NCBI GenBank assembly: GCA_947481635.1
Contig: CANKHJ010000019.1
Coordinates: forward strand, 1 to 38,975
Reading direction: 5' to 3'
Length of the DNA: 38,975 bases
DNA from: Bradyrhizobiaceae bacterium
Lineage (GTDB): Bacteria > Pseudomonadota > Alphaproteobacteria > Rhizobiales > Xanthobacteraceae
Positions 8,589 through 16,342 of this stretch are shown one piece after another (the stretch's first letter is position 1; each line of letters begins with the position of its first letter). Position numbers and translations under genes: made by a program. The notes beneath the pieces were generated by a model that saw only the letters and a list, made by a program, of their open reading frames with translations, had not been told where the DNA came from and did not search any database.

Positions 8589-9563
8589 ATGTCAGTCTGT
8601 CAGCGAGTTCTCGCGGTAGCGCTGTCTATCGCCTGCTCGATCGCCACGCTTCCGGTCTTCGCACAATCCTATCCGACGCGGGCCATTACGTTGATCGTGC
8701 CCTACCCACCGGGCGCCGCACTCGATCAGGTGGCGCGCCTGGTGCAGCCAAAGCTGAATGCCGCGCTCGGGGTGCCGATCATCGTCGAGAACCGCGCCGG
8801 GAATGCCGGCAACATCGGCTCCAACGCGGTCGCGCGTGCTGCGCCGGATGGATACACCTTCCTGCTGACCGCGGGCGCGGTCGTCACCTTGAATCAGTTC
8901 TTCTTCAAGGCGATGCCATTCGATTCGCAAAAGGATCTCGCACCGCTCACCACTGCCGTGCGTGGTGTTCTCGGCGTCGCGGTCAATCCAGGCATCGGGG
9001 TGAACTCGATTGCCGAGTTGGTGGCGTGGGGCAAGAAGAATCCCGGAAAGCTGTCTTTCGGCACGTCGGGGACCGGCTCGCCGCAGCACCTGATGGGCGC
9101 GCTGATCGGCCAGGCCGGCGGAGTCGATATCGTCCATGTCCCTTACCAGGGTGGAGCGCCGGCGATCACGGACACGCTGGCTGGACATATCCCGATGAAC
9201 ATCTCGACCATGTCGGCGATCTTGCCTCATGCCAAGACCGGCGGCCTCAAGATCATCGCAGTCGGCGACAAGCAACGTTTTGTCGGCGCGCCCGAGATCC
9301 CGACCGTCGCGGAAACCTATCCGGAGATCGAAGCGTCATCCTGGCTCGGTTTCTTCGCACCGGCCGGTACGCCACAGCCGATCGTCGAGCGCCTGAGCAA
9401 CGAGTTGCGCAAGGCGCTGACAAGTCCGGACGTGAAGGCGACGCTCGACGGAGTCGGCCTGATGGTCGTCGCCGACGCGCCGGAGGACCTCGCGAAGCTC
9501 GTCAAATACGACATCGATCGATTCCGCGTTGTTGTTGAGAAGATGGGCGTCAAGCCGGAGTAA
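8589..9563 (+). CDS. Bug-family tripartite tricarboxylate transporter substrate-binding protein
   Basis: Periplasmic binding protein of the Bug/TctC family, 324 aa. A signal peptide (about residues 1-25, cut after PVFA) precedes the family opening YPTRAITLIVPYPPGAALDQ. Other family landmarks are VENRAGNAGNIGSNAVA, PDGYTFLLT, SFGTSGTGSPQHLMG and VPYQGGAPAITDTLAGHI. Bug proteins bind small organic acids, aromatic acids or amides and may serve TctAB permeases or signalling. No TctA or TctB gene is in the window, so this is an orphan binding protein. The start has GGGAGG upstream. It is 64 nt behind the flavin reductase gene and 80 nt ahead of the FAD oxidoreductase, which suggests co-transcription and a role in capturing the substrate they process. 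Confidence 0.93.
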   Translation: MSVCQRVLAVALSIACSIATLPVFAQSYPTRAITLIVPYPPGAALDQVARLVQPKLNAALGVPIIVENRAGNAGNIGSNAVARAAPDGYTFLLTAGAVVTLNQFFFKAMPFDSQKDLAPLTTAVRGVLGVAVNPGIGVNSIAELVAWGKKNPGKLSFGTSGTGSPQHLMGALIGQAGGVDIVHVPYQGGAPAITDTLAGHIPMNISTMSAILPHAKTGGLKIIAVGDKQRFVGAPEIPTVAETYPEIEASSWLGFFAPAGTPQPIVERLSNELRKALTSPDVKATLDGVGLMVVADAPEDLAKLVKYDIDRFRVVVEKMGVKPE

Positions 9564-9643
9564 GCAGCAGGCACGGCGCTTGACAGCGCGTGCGCCCAAC
9601 CGTTGATGCTTCGAAAAATCGGAGTTGTTGCCGGGAGGGCGCC

Positions 9644-11008
9644 ATGCGTGCCACGACCATCACAGAAACCTTCAACACCCCGCTGGTCGAGAGTTTCGAC
9701 GTCGTGGTTGCCGGTGGCGGCGCGTCCGGATTGATCGCGGCGATTGCCGCGGCGCGGGCTGGCGCCCAGGTGCTGCTGCTGGAGCGGCAGAGCTGCCTCG
9801 GCGGCACCGCAACCACCGCCTATGTCGCCCAATATCTCGGTTTCTACAACAACGACACCCAGGCGGTGTGGGGCATCCCGTTCGAATTGACCCGGCGCAT
9901 CATGGCGGCCGGCGGCAGCGACGACTTCGGCCAATACATGATGGGCGCCGCGGCGAAAAACCCGATTACCGTGCACCACTTTCCGTTCAATCCGGAGATC
10001 GTGAAGATCGTCGCCGACGAGATGGCGGAGGAAGCCGGCGTCCGGGTGTTGCTGCATGCACAGGTGTCCAGCGTCATCCGCGATGGCGACATCGTGAAGG
10101 GCGTCGTGGTCGAAACCGTGGCCGGCCGCAAGGCGTTCGGCGCGCGTGTGGTGATCGACGCCACCGGTGACGCGGTGGTCGCCCAGGCCGCGGGTGTCGC
10201 GATGCATGACGACGACATCAGTGTCGATGCGCGCCAGCCGAACACGCTGTGCTTCCGGATGTCGAACGTCGACGTGCACAAGTTCCGCGCGCTGTCGCGC
10301 AATGACAAGCGCGCGCTGGCGTTGAAGGGGCTTCAGCAAGGCGAATTATTCTGGGAGAATATGTCGTTCTGCTCGACGCCCGGCGGCACCGACGCAATCT
10401 GCCTGATGAGCCGCATCATGGGCAAGGATGCGTTGGACGAAACGGATGCGTCCGAACAGGAGAAGATCGGCCGCAGGCAGATCAAGAGCATCGTCCAGTT
10501 CCTTAATCGCGAGGTGCCTGGCTTCGCGAAATCGATCCTCGCCGGCATCGCCTCTCGCGTCGGGGTGCGCGAGACGCGCCGCATCCGCGGCCAGCATACG
10601 CTCACCGCCGAGCAGATCCTGAGCGAGCAGACCTTCGAGGATGCGATCGCGCTCGGTTGCGGCCCGATGGACGTGCATGAACCGAACGGCACCGGCATCG
10701 CGCTGTCGATTCCGCCGGGGCCTTTCGAGATTCCGATGCGCTGCCTCGTTCCGCTGGACACCGAAAGGCTGATCGTCACCGGCCGCGCGATCTCCGCGAC
10801 GCATGAGGCCAATGGCGGCGCACGCCACATGGCGACCGCGATGGCGCTCGGTCAGGCCGCCGGCGTGATGGCCGCGGTCTCGCTCGATCAGGCCAATTCG
10901 ACGCGTTCGATTCCAAGCGCCGCGGTGCGCGCGACGCTGCGCGATCAAGGCGCCGCGCTGTCGTTCGCAGACTGCATCGCATTGGCGAAACAGCACGAGC
11001 GGCACTGA
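9644..11008 (+). CDS. FAD-dependent oxidoreductase
   Basis: Flavoprotein of the FAD_oxidored type (related to succinate dehydrogenase/fumarate reductase flavoprotein-like folds), 454 aa. A Rossmann dinucleotide-binding loop is at residues 24-29 (GGGASG), with the acidic ribose-binding residue in LLLERQSCLGG (E47). A second FAD-contact region near the C-terminus reads RLIVTGRAISATHEANGG, followed by RHMATAMALGQAAGVMAA. No signal peptide, so cytoplasmic. ATG 9644 was preferred over an upstream start at 9590 because CGGGAGGG lies 6 nt before it. The substrate is unknown. The gene closes a cluster of flavin reductase, binding protein and oxidoreductase, and a long perfect palindrome begins 28 nt after its stop. 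Confidence 0.9.
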   Translation: MRATTITETFNTPLVESFDVVVAGGGASGLIAAIAAARAGAQVLLLERQSCLGGTATTAYVAQYLGFYNNDTQAVWGIPFELTRRIMAAGGSDDFGQYMMGAAAKNPITVHHFPFNPEIVKIVADEMAEEAGVRVLLHAQVSSVIRDGDIVKGVVVETVAGRKAFGARVVIDATGDAVVAQAAGVAMHDDDISVDARQPNTLCFRMSNVDVHKFRALSRNDKRALALKGLQQGELFWENMSFCSTPGGTDAICLMSRIMGKDALDETDASEQEKIGRRQIKSIVQFLNREVPGFAKSILAGIASRVGVRETRRIRGQHTLTAEQILSEQTFEDAIALGCGPMDVHEPNGTGIALSIPPGPFEIPMRCLVPLDTERLIVTGRAISATHEANGGARHMATAMALGQAAGVMAAVSLDQANSTRSIPSAAVRATLRDQGAALSFADCIALAKQHERH

Positions 11009-11018
11009 GTCAAAGCCC

Positions 11019-11064
11019 TTGACATCAGAGCGTCACAAGCGCGCACAATATTTGTGCGCGCTTG
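11019..11064 (+). promoter_or_regulatory. Candidate promoter with perfect 13-bp-arm palindrome
   Basis: TTGACA (11019-11024) resembles a -35 element. About 19 nt later lies CACAAT (11044-11049), a weak -10 candidate. This -10 is inside a perfect inverted repeat: CAAGCGCGCACAA (11036-11048), TAT, then TTGTGCGCGCTTG (11052-11064). The arrangement fits an operator controlling the chemoreceptor-like fusion gene, whose ATG is 92 nt further on. Alternatively it is a terminator hairpin for the preceding oxidoreductase, but no T-run follows. Confidence 0.45.
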
Positions 11065-11156
11065 CTCATATTTGATGCGCGCTGCGCTGCGTTGCGAAAG
11101 GGTTTGGTAATCGAAGCTGCGCAATTTGAATCAACCCTTTCTCTCTCGAAATCCCC

Positions 11157-13493
11157 ATGCACGACGCCATTGGTACGACCGTCGCCAGCCGCTGGATTCT
11201 CATCCCGCTGTTGTCGGCCTGTGTCGGCACCGCCATGGTCGCCTGGCTGTCCGGCAGTCTCGTGCTCGCCATGGCCGCCGCCGGCATCAGCAGCCTCGGC
11301 GCCGCATGGCTGGTGCAGCAGCGCATGCGCCGCGCCATCAAGACAATTGCACAGATCGCTGCTGGGGATCGCTATGCGACGCTGCCCGAAGGCGCGCTGC
11401 GTGGGCTGGTCACCACCGACCTCGCCGCAGCCGCGGAAGACGTCCGGCGCCTGCTGATCGACGGCGACGCCTTGTCGGTCGATCACCGCAGCCGCGAAGC
11501 GGAAACCAGGCTGCATCACGCCGGGCGGGTGTTCTTCACCGATCGCTTCCGCAAGACGGTCAACGAATTGGCGACCGCGTTCGGCAGCGCCGGCGAAGAG
11601 ATCCGCGTCACCGCCGCCGATCTGGTCGCGCGCAACCACAATATGCGGCTGCGCACCAGCAACGCCGGCGCGGCCGCCGAGACCGCCGTACACGACGTCG
11701 TCGCGGTGGCCCACGCCGCGCGCGGCCTGTCGGAACTGATTGCCCGCTCGAGCGACGAGGTCAGCGCCGCTAAACACGCCACCGAACGCACCGTAGCCGA
11801 CCTTGCCCGCACCGAAACCACGGTGCTGAGCCTCGCCGCCGCCGCCGGCAAGATCGGCACGGTGGTCAAGCTGATCGAGGCGATCGCCTCGCAGACCTCG
11901 CTGCTGGCGCTCAACGCCACGATCGAAGCGGCGCGTGCCGGCGAGGCCGGGCGCGGATTCGCCGTGGTCGCAAGCGAGGTGAAGACGCTCGCCCAGCAGA
12001 CCGCGAAGGCCACCGGCGAAATCGGGACCCAGATCCGCGGCATTCAATTCGCGGTCGACGAAACCGTGACCGCAATTGCCGCGGTGTCGTCCAGCGTCGC
12101 GACCATGAGCGGGTCGAACCGGCAGCTCACCAATATCCTGGACGACCAGGCGCATGAGATCGACAGCATCGGCCAGCGCGCCGAACACGTCGCCGATGCG
12201 GTCGCCGATGTGCTGCCGAGCATCGGCAATTCGGTCGTCGAGGTGGAAGAGGCCGGCCGCATCGTGCTCGATACCGCCGAGGATCTGTCCACCCGGTCGC
12301 AGTGGCTGGTGGATTTGATTTCACGCTATTTCGCGGATCTCGAACACGGCTCGATCAAGGTCGGCGTGCTGCATTCGCTCTCCGGCACCATGACCGCGAG
12401 CGAGCGCCCGCTGCAGGAATTGCTGGTGATGATGATCGAGCAATGCAACGCGCGCGGCGGGCTGCTCGGCCGGCCGATCGAGCCGGTGATCATGAATCCG
12501 CGCTCGGACGTCAATGCCTATGGCGAGCAGGCGCGCGCGCTGCTCGTCGATCACAAGGTTGCCGCGATCTTCGGCTGCTGGACCTCGGCCTCGCGCAAGG
12601 AAGTGCTGCCGATCCTGGAGCGAGAGCGCGGATTGCTGTTCTATCCGAGCCAATATGAAGGCGAGGAATCCTCGCCAAACGTCTATTATACCGGGGCCAC
12701 CCCGCACCAGCAGGGGCTCCCCGCGATCAATTTCCTGCTCGACAAGGGCGTGCGCCGGTTCCTGCTGGTCGGGACCGATTACATCTATCCGCGCACCACC
12801 AACGCCGTGCTGCGCGGCTATCTGGCGAGCAAGGGCATTTCCGGCGACAATATCAGCGAGCATTACACGCCGGTGGATTTCGCAGACTGGCGCGCCGTGG
12901 TGGAAGAGATCCGCCGCTTCGGCGCGCGCGGCAATGCCGCGATCGTCTCCACCGTCAGCGGCGACGCCAACCTGCATTTCTTCCGCGAGCTCGCGCGCCA
13001 GGGCGTATCGCCGCACACCATTCCGGTGATGTCGCTGTCGATCACCGAGGCTGAGCTGCCGGCGCTGATGCGCTCCAACATCAGCGGGCATTTCGTCGCC
13101 TGGAATTATCTCCACGCCTTCGACCGGCGCGAGAATCGCGCCTTCATCAATGATTGGCGGACTTTCACCGGCCAGCCGCACGCCGTCACCAATGATCCGA
13201 TGGAAGCCACCTGGATCGGCTTCAACCTGTGGACCGCCGCGGTGGAAGCCGCCGGCACCACCGAACGCGACGCCGTCCGCGCGGCGCTCGCCGGCCGCAC
13301 CATCGCCGCCCCGAGCGGCTTCCAGCTCAAGATGGATAGTCGCACACACCATCTCTACAAGCCGGTGATGATCGGCGAGATCAACGCCGACGGCCGCATC
13401 CTGCCGGTGTCCGTGACCGAAGGCCTGGTGCCGCCGGAGCCGTGGAGCCCGTGGCTGAAGCGCGACGGTCGGGCCGGACGGATTGCTGCGTAG
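11157..13493 (+). CDS. Chemoreceptor signalling domain fused to UrtA/AmiC-like ligand-binding domain
   Basis: 778-aa fusion. Residues 13-53 form two closely spaced hydrophobic helices ([18 protein letters not shown] and [19 protein letters not shown]). Residues about 54-100 look like a short HAMP-like linker. Residues about 165-390 are a methyl-accepting chemotaxis signalling domain with the conserved hairpin tip at about 246-275 ([20 protein letters not shown], then [15 protein letters not shown]). From residue 399 to about 770 a type I binding-protein domain of the urea/amide class follows: [58 protein letters not shown]. No membrane segment separates the two, so the binding domain should be cytoplasmic, unlike a classical chemoreceptor. 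Known UrtA/AmiC proteins bind urea or short amides; the ligand here is an inference. No Shine-Dalgarno sequence precedes the ATG, but no other start is possible downstream of the stop at 11127. Confidence 0.9.
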   Translation: MHDAIGTTVASRWILIPLLSACVGTAMVAWLSGSLVLAMAAAGISSLGAAWLVQQRMRRAIKTIAQIAAGDRYATLPEGALRGLVTTDLAAAAEDVRRLLIDGDALSVDHRSREAETRLHHAGRVFFTDRFRKTVNELATAFGSAGEEIRVTAADLVARNHNMRLRTSNAGAAAETAVHDVVAVAHAARGLSELIARSSDEVSAAKHATERTVADLARTETTVLSLAAAAGKIGTVVKLIEAIASQTSLLALNATIEAARAGEAGRGFAVVASEVKTLAQQTAKATGEIGTQIRGIQFAVDETVTAIAAVSSSVATMSGSNRQLTNILDDQAHEIDSIGQRAEHVADAVADVLPSIGNSVVEVEEAGRIVLDTAEDLSTRSQWLVDLISRYFADLEHGSIKVGVLHSLSGTMTASERPLQELLVMMIEQCNARGGLLGRPIEPVIMNPRSDVNAYGEQARALLVDHKVAAIFGCWTSASRKEVLPILERERGLLFYPSQYEGEESSPNVYYTGATPHQQGLPAINFLLDKGVRRFLLVGTDYIYPRTTNAVLRGYLASKGISGDNISEHYTPVDFADWRAVVEEIRRFGARGNAAIVSTVSGDANLHFFRELARQGVSPHTIPVMSLSITEAELPALMRSNISGHFVAWNYLHAFDRRENRAFINDWRTFTGQPHAVTNDPMEATWIGFNLWTAAVEAAGTTERDAVRAALAGRTIAAPSGFQLKMDSRTHHLYKPVMIGEINADGRILPVSVTEGLVPPEPWSPWLKRDGRAGRIAA

Positions 13494-13532
13494 ACCGCAA
13501 CTGAGCCTCATTCTGAATCACAATCACAGCTC

Positions 13533-13623
13533 GTCACCCTCCGCGAAAGCTGGGGGGTCCAGTATTCCGCGGCCTATCGATAGGGCACGGCGTACTGGGT
13601 CCCCCGCTTTCGCGGAGGACGAC
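13533..13623. repeat. Intergenic palindromic repeat with ~31-bp arms
   Basis: A long imperfect inverted repeat. The left arm starts GTCACCCTCCGCGAAAGC (13533) and ends TCCAGTA; the right arm starts TACTGGG (13593) and ends CGCTTTCGCGGAGGACGAC (13623). The arms match at most positions, with about 28 nt between them. It fills the gap between two convergent genes and could act as a bidirectional terminator. It resembles dispersed intergenic palindromes I associate with Bradyrhizobium-type genomes. A related but diverged copy lies at 27242-27359. Confidence 0.75.
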
Positions 13624-13649
13624 ACCGTAAGTGTGGCGTCAGTTCGGCT

Positions 13650-14174
13650 CTAAGCGTCGTCGTCAGTCGCAGGGCCCGAGACGGTCTCCATCGACGCGAT
13701 CGCGGTGAGCGCCGAAACCAAAGCCGCACGACCATCCTTGCCCAACGCCGCCGCCAACTGGGCCTCGTGCGCGTCGTTCAACTCACGCAGCGGCTTGAGA
13801 AATTTCCTGCCCTGCTCGGTCAGGTGCAAGGCATAGGAGCGCCGGTCCACCGCCGGGATGCGCTGCGCGAGGCCGCGCTTTTCGAGAACGTCGATCAGCC
13901 CGACAAAATTGGCGCGCTTGATGCCGAGCGCGTCGCTGACCTGGGTCTGGCGCAGGCCGGGGTTGAGTTCGATGATCAGCAGCACCGAATATTGCGCAGG
14001 CGTGATGCCGACGGGGCCGAACACCTGTTGAAAATTCTTGAACGATGCGAGTTGGGCGCGCCGCAGCATGTAGCCGATGCCGTCGGTCAGTGGGCCGAGA
14101 TCGACCTGCACCTCGTCGGCCGCGTCCGCGCGGGGTCGCAACAGCACGGCCCGGCCGGATGCTTCACGCTTCAT
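13650..14174 (-). CDS. MarR-family transcriptional regulator
   Basis: Winged-helix regulator, 174 aa, normal for the family. The helix-turn-helix region is at about 75-105 (LRQTQVSDALGIKRANFVGLIDVLEKRGLA), followed by the wing (RIPAVDRRSYALHLTEQGRKFL). The N-terminal helix LGPLTDGIGYMLRRAQLASF is typical of the dimerisation part. MarR proteins usually repress a divergent operon and are released by a small, often aromatic, ligand. Here the gene is divergent from a five-gene ABC importer, with a 98-bp intergenic region carrying a palindrome over a -10 element. I infer that it represses that importer and perhaps itself. The gene ends 26 nt from a palindromic repeat. Confidence 0.92.
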   Translation of the reverse strand: MKREASGRAVLLRPRADAADEVQVDLGPLTDGIGYMLRRAQLASFKNFQQVFGPVGITPAQYSVLLIIELNPGLRQTQVSDALGIKRANFVGLIDVLEKRGLAQRIPAVDRRSYALHLTEQGRKFLKPLRELNDAHEAQLAAALGKDGRAALVSALTAIASMETVSGPATDDDA

Positions 14175-14189
14175 CGGATTCCCATTGAC

Positions 14190-14227
14190 TTGAGGACGCG
14201 TAGTTATAGGGTATAATTAATATCCTA
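14190..14227 (+). promoter_or_regulatory. Promoter of the ABC importer operon with MarR-type operator
   Basis: TTGAGG (14190-14195), a 16-nt spacer, then a perfect TATAAT (14212-14217). An imperfect 21-bp inverted repeat covers the -10: TAGGGTAT (14207-14214) on the left and ATATCCTA (14220-14227) on the right, around an AT-rich centre. A MarR dimer bound here would block RNA polymerase. The start codon of the binding-protein gene is 46 nt downstream of the palindrome and the MarR start is 33 nt upstream of it. Confidence 0.65.
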
Positions 14228-14272
14228 AAAGATGTCGGACTCAACCGTTTTCGTTTCCATCGGGAGGTTAGC

Positions 14273-15475
14273 ATGAAGAAAACCAGTCTGGCGCTGTTCG
14301 CGGCGCTCCTTCTCTCCACCACCGCACATGCCCAGATCGCCAATGACAAGGTCAAGATCGGCGTGTTGTCCGATCTGTCCGGCATCTACGAATCCGGCGC
14401 GGGCAATGGCTCGGTCGAAGCGGTCAAGATCGCGGTCGAGGAACTCGGCGGCAAGGTCGCCGGCAAGCCGGTCGAAGTGCTCGCCGGCGATCACCAGAAC
14501 AAGCCGGACGTCGGCGCTTCGCTCGCCAACCGCTGGTACGACGTCGACAAGGTCGACATGATCACCGAAGTGGTGAATTCGGCCGTGGCCTTCGCCGTGC
14601 TCGACGTCACCAAGCAGAAAAACAAGCTGATGATGCTGACCGGCGCCGGCTCCGCCGACTTCACCGGCAAGGCCTGCGCGCCCGATAACAGCGTGCACTG
14701 GGTCTACGACACCTACGAGCTCAGCGCGGCAGTCGGCAAGACCGTGTCGCAGCTCGGCAAGAAGTGGTTCTTCATCAGCGCCGATTACGCGTTCGGCGCG
14801 GCGCTCGAAGGCGGCCTGCGTCCTGTTCTGCAGCGCAATGGCGCGGAAATCATGGGCGGCGTGAAGCATCCGCTTGGCACCTCGGACTTCTCGTCTTATG
14901 TGCTGCAAGCGCAGCAGTCCGGAGCGGACGTGATCGCGCTCAACAACGGCGGCGACGACACCGTCAACGCGCTGAAGGCGATCCGCGAATTCGGTCTCAA
15001 GGCCAAGGTGATGGGCTTCGGTCTCGACAGCCCGCTCGCGATCAAGGCGATGGGCCTCGCCACCGCGCAAGGCGCCTACAACGTCAATCCGTGGGTCAAC
15101 GCCGAGGACGCCGACACCAAGGCGTTCATCGACAAGTTCATCCAGCGCCGCAAGACCTTCCCGGGCTCGTTCCAGGTCGGCACTTACTCGGCCGCCAAGC
15201 AGTATCTGAAGGCCGTGGAAGCCGCCAACTCGACCGATCCGAAGGCAGTGCTCGCCAAGATCCGCGCCACCCCGGTGAAGGATGTGTTCACGCAGGACGG
15301 CGTGCTGCGTCCGGACGGCCGCATGGTGCACAGCGTCGCGTTGACGCAGATCAAGGCGCCGAGCGAGTCGAAGAGCGAGTGGGACCTGACCAAGGTCATC
15401 GCCAAGCTCGCGGGTGACGACGTGTTCCGCCCGATCGACGCCGACGGCGGCTGCCCGGCCTTCGCCAAGAAGTAA
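14273..15475 (+). CDS. Branched-chain-amino-acid-type ABC transporter substrate-binding protein
   Basis: Periplasmic type I binding protein (Peripla_BP_6), 400 aa. A signal peptide (residues 1-20, cut after TTAHA) is followed by KVKIGVLSDLSGIYESGAG, the usual LivK-type opening. FFISADYAFGAALEGGLRPV and HPLGTSDFSSYVLQAQQSGAD are typical of the second lobe hinge region. Homologues bind branched-chain amino acids, but in relatives of Rhodopseudomonas many bind aromatic acids or amides. The divergent MarR gene makes an aromatic or other organic ligand plausible (inference). GGGAGG precedes the ATG. It is the first gene of the importer operon and is followed by a strong hairpin before the ATPase genes, which would allow more binding protein than transporter. 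Confidence 0.93.
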   Translation: MKKTSLALFAALLLSTTAHAQIANDKVKIGVLSDLSGIYESGAGNGSVEAVKIAVEELGGKVAGKPVEVLAGDHQNKPDVGASLANRWYDVDKVDMITEVVNSAVAFAVLDVTKQKNKLMMLTGAGSADFTGKACAPDNSVHWVYDTYELSAAVGKTVSQLGKKWFFISADYAFGAALEGGLRPVLQRNGAEIMGGVKHPLGTSDFSSYVLQAQQSGADVIALNNGGDDTVNALKAIREFGLKAKVMGFGLDSPLAIKAMGLATAQGAYNVNPWVNAEDADTKAFIDKFIQRRKTFPGSFQVGTYSAAKQYLKAVEAANSTDPKAVLAKIRATPVKDVFTQDGVLRPDGRMVHSVALTQIKAPSESKSEWDLTKVIAKLAGDDVFRPIDADGGCPAFAKK

Positions 15476-15491
15476 CTGTCAGCATCACACC

Positions 15492-15530
15492 CCGCTCGCC
15501 CGGCCGACGCCGGGCGGGCGGAGTTGTTTT
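15492..15530 (+). terminator. GC-rich hairpin with T-rich tail, likely attenuator inside the ABC operon
   Basis: Stem arms CCGCTCGCCCGGC (15492-15504) and GCCGGGCGGGCGG (15509-15521) pair over 13 positions with one G-T wobble and a 4-nt loop. The tail AGTTGTTTT follows. It lies between the binding-protein gene and the first ATPase gene of the same operon, so it would act as a partial terminator or as a 3' stabiliser of the binding-protein mRNA. Confidence 0.65.
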
Positions 15531-15562
15531 GGCTTCCCTCGTTTCAGGCGTAACATCCGATC

Positions 15563-16342
15563 ATGGACCAGGCGGCCAACAGTGCCGGGACGGCCGAGGT
15601 CACACTCCGGATGGAGAACCTCACGAAGGATTTTCGTGGGTTCACCGCGGTCCGCAATCTCACCCTCGACGTCCATCGCGGCAAGATCCACGCGCTGATC
15701 GGCCCGAACGGCGCCGGCAAGACCACCGTGTTCAATCTGGCCACCAAATTCCTGCCCCCGACCAGCGGGCGCATCTTCTTCAAGGGCCAGGACATCACCA
15801 AGACCGATCCGGCCGATGTCGCCCGGCTGGGAATGGTGCGCTCGTTCCAGATCTCAGCGGTGTTTCCGCAGTTGACGGCTTTGGAAAACGTGCGCGCCGC
15901 GCTGCAACGCTTCCGAAACGACGGTTTCTATTTCTGGCGTTCCGCCGCGGCGCTCGACGAACTGAACGACAAGGCGCGCACGCTGCTCGCCGATGTCGGC
16001 ATTGAGCATCTTGCAAAATACAAGGCGGCCGAACTCCCCTATGGCCGCCGACGCGCGCTCGAACTCGCCACTACGCTGGCGCTCGACCCCGAATTGCTGC
16101 TGCTCGACGAACCGATGTCGGGCCTCGGGCAGGAAGATGTCGGCCGCATCTCCGACCTGATCCGCCGCGTCGCGGCGTCACGCACCGTGCTGATGGTCGA
16201 GCACAATCTTTCGGTCGTCGCCGATCTCTCGCATCGCATCACGGTGCTGGCGCGCGGTGAAATCCTCGCCGACGGCAGCTATGCCGACCTGGTCCAGAAC
16301 CCGGCGGTGATCGAAGCTTATCTCGGGTCCGATCATGGCTGA
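15563..16342 (+). CDS. ABC transporter ATP-binding protein, LivG-like
   Basis: Cytoplasmic ATPase of a branched-chain-type ABC importer, 259 aa. Walker A is GPNGAGKTT (47-55). The Q-loop region reads VRSFQISAVFPQLTALENV. The signature region is the LivG-type variant LPYGRRRALELA instead of LSGGQ. Walker B is LLLLDEPMSGL and the switch histidine is in LMVEHNLSVV. The C-terminal tail (VIEAYLGSDHG) is typical of LivG. It couples ATP hydrolysis to transport by the two permeases downstream. Its last 8 nt overlap the next ATPase gene, showing tight co-translation. Confidence 0.95.
   Translation: MDQAANSAGTAEVTLRMENLTKDFRGFTAVRNLTLDVHRGKIHALIGPNGAGKTTVFNLATKFLPPTSGRIFFKGQDITKTDPADVARLGMVRSFQISAVFPQLTALENVRAALQRFRNDGFYFWRSAAALDELNDKARTLLADVGIEHLAKYKAAELPYGRRRALELATTLALDPELLLLDEPMSGLGQEDVGRISDLIRRVAASRTVLMVEHNLSVVADLSHRITVLARGEILADGSYADLVQNPAVIEAYLGSDHG

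Noticed and set aside
11025-12188. 387-codon minus-strand frame over the start of the fusion receptor (and 12321-13511)
   Set aside because: Gly/Arg/Asp/His-rich shadows without any recognisable domain, opposite a gene with two strongly conserved domains.
11157-13493. The fusion receptor as an artefact joining two separate genes
   Set aside because: There is no stop, frame change or internal ribosome site with start at the junction (about residues 390-400), and helix-to-domain continuity is sensible. An assembly error remains possible but nothing supports it.
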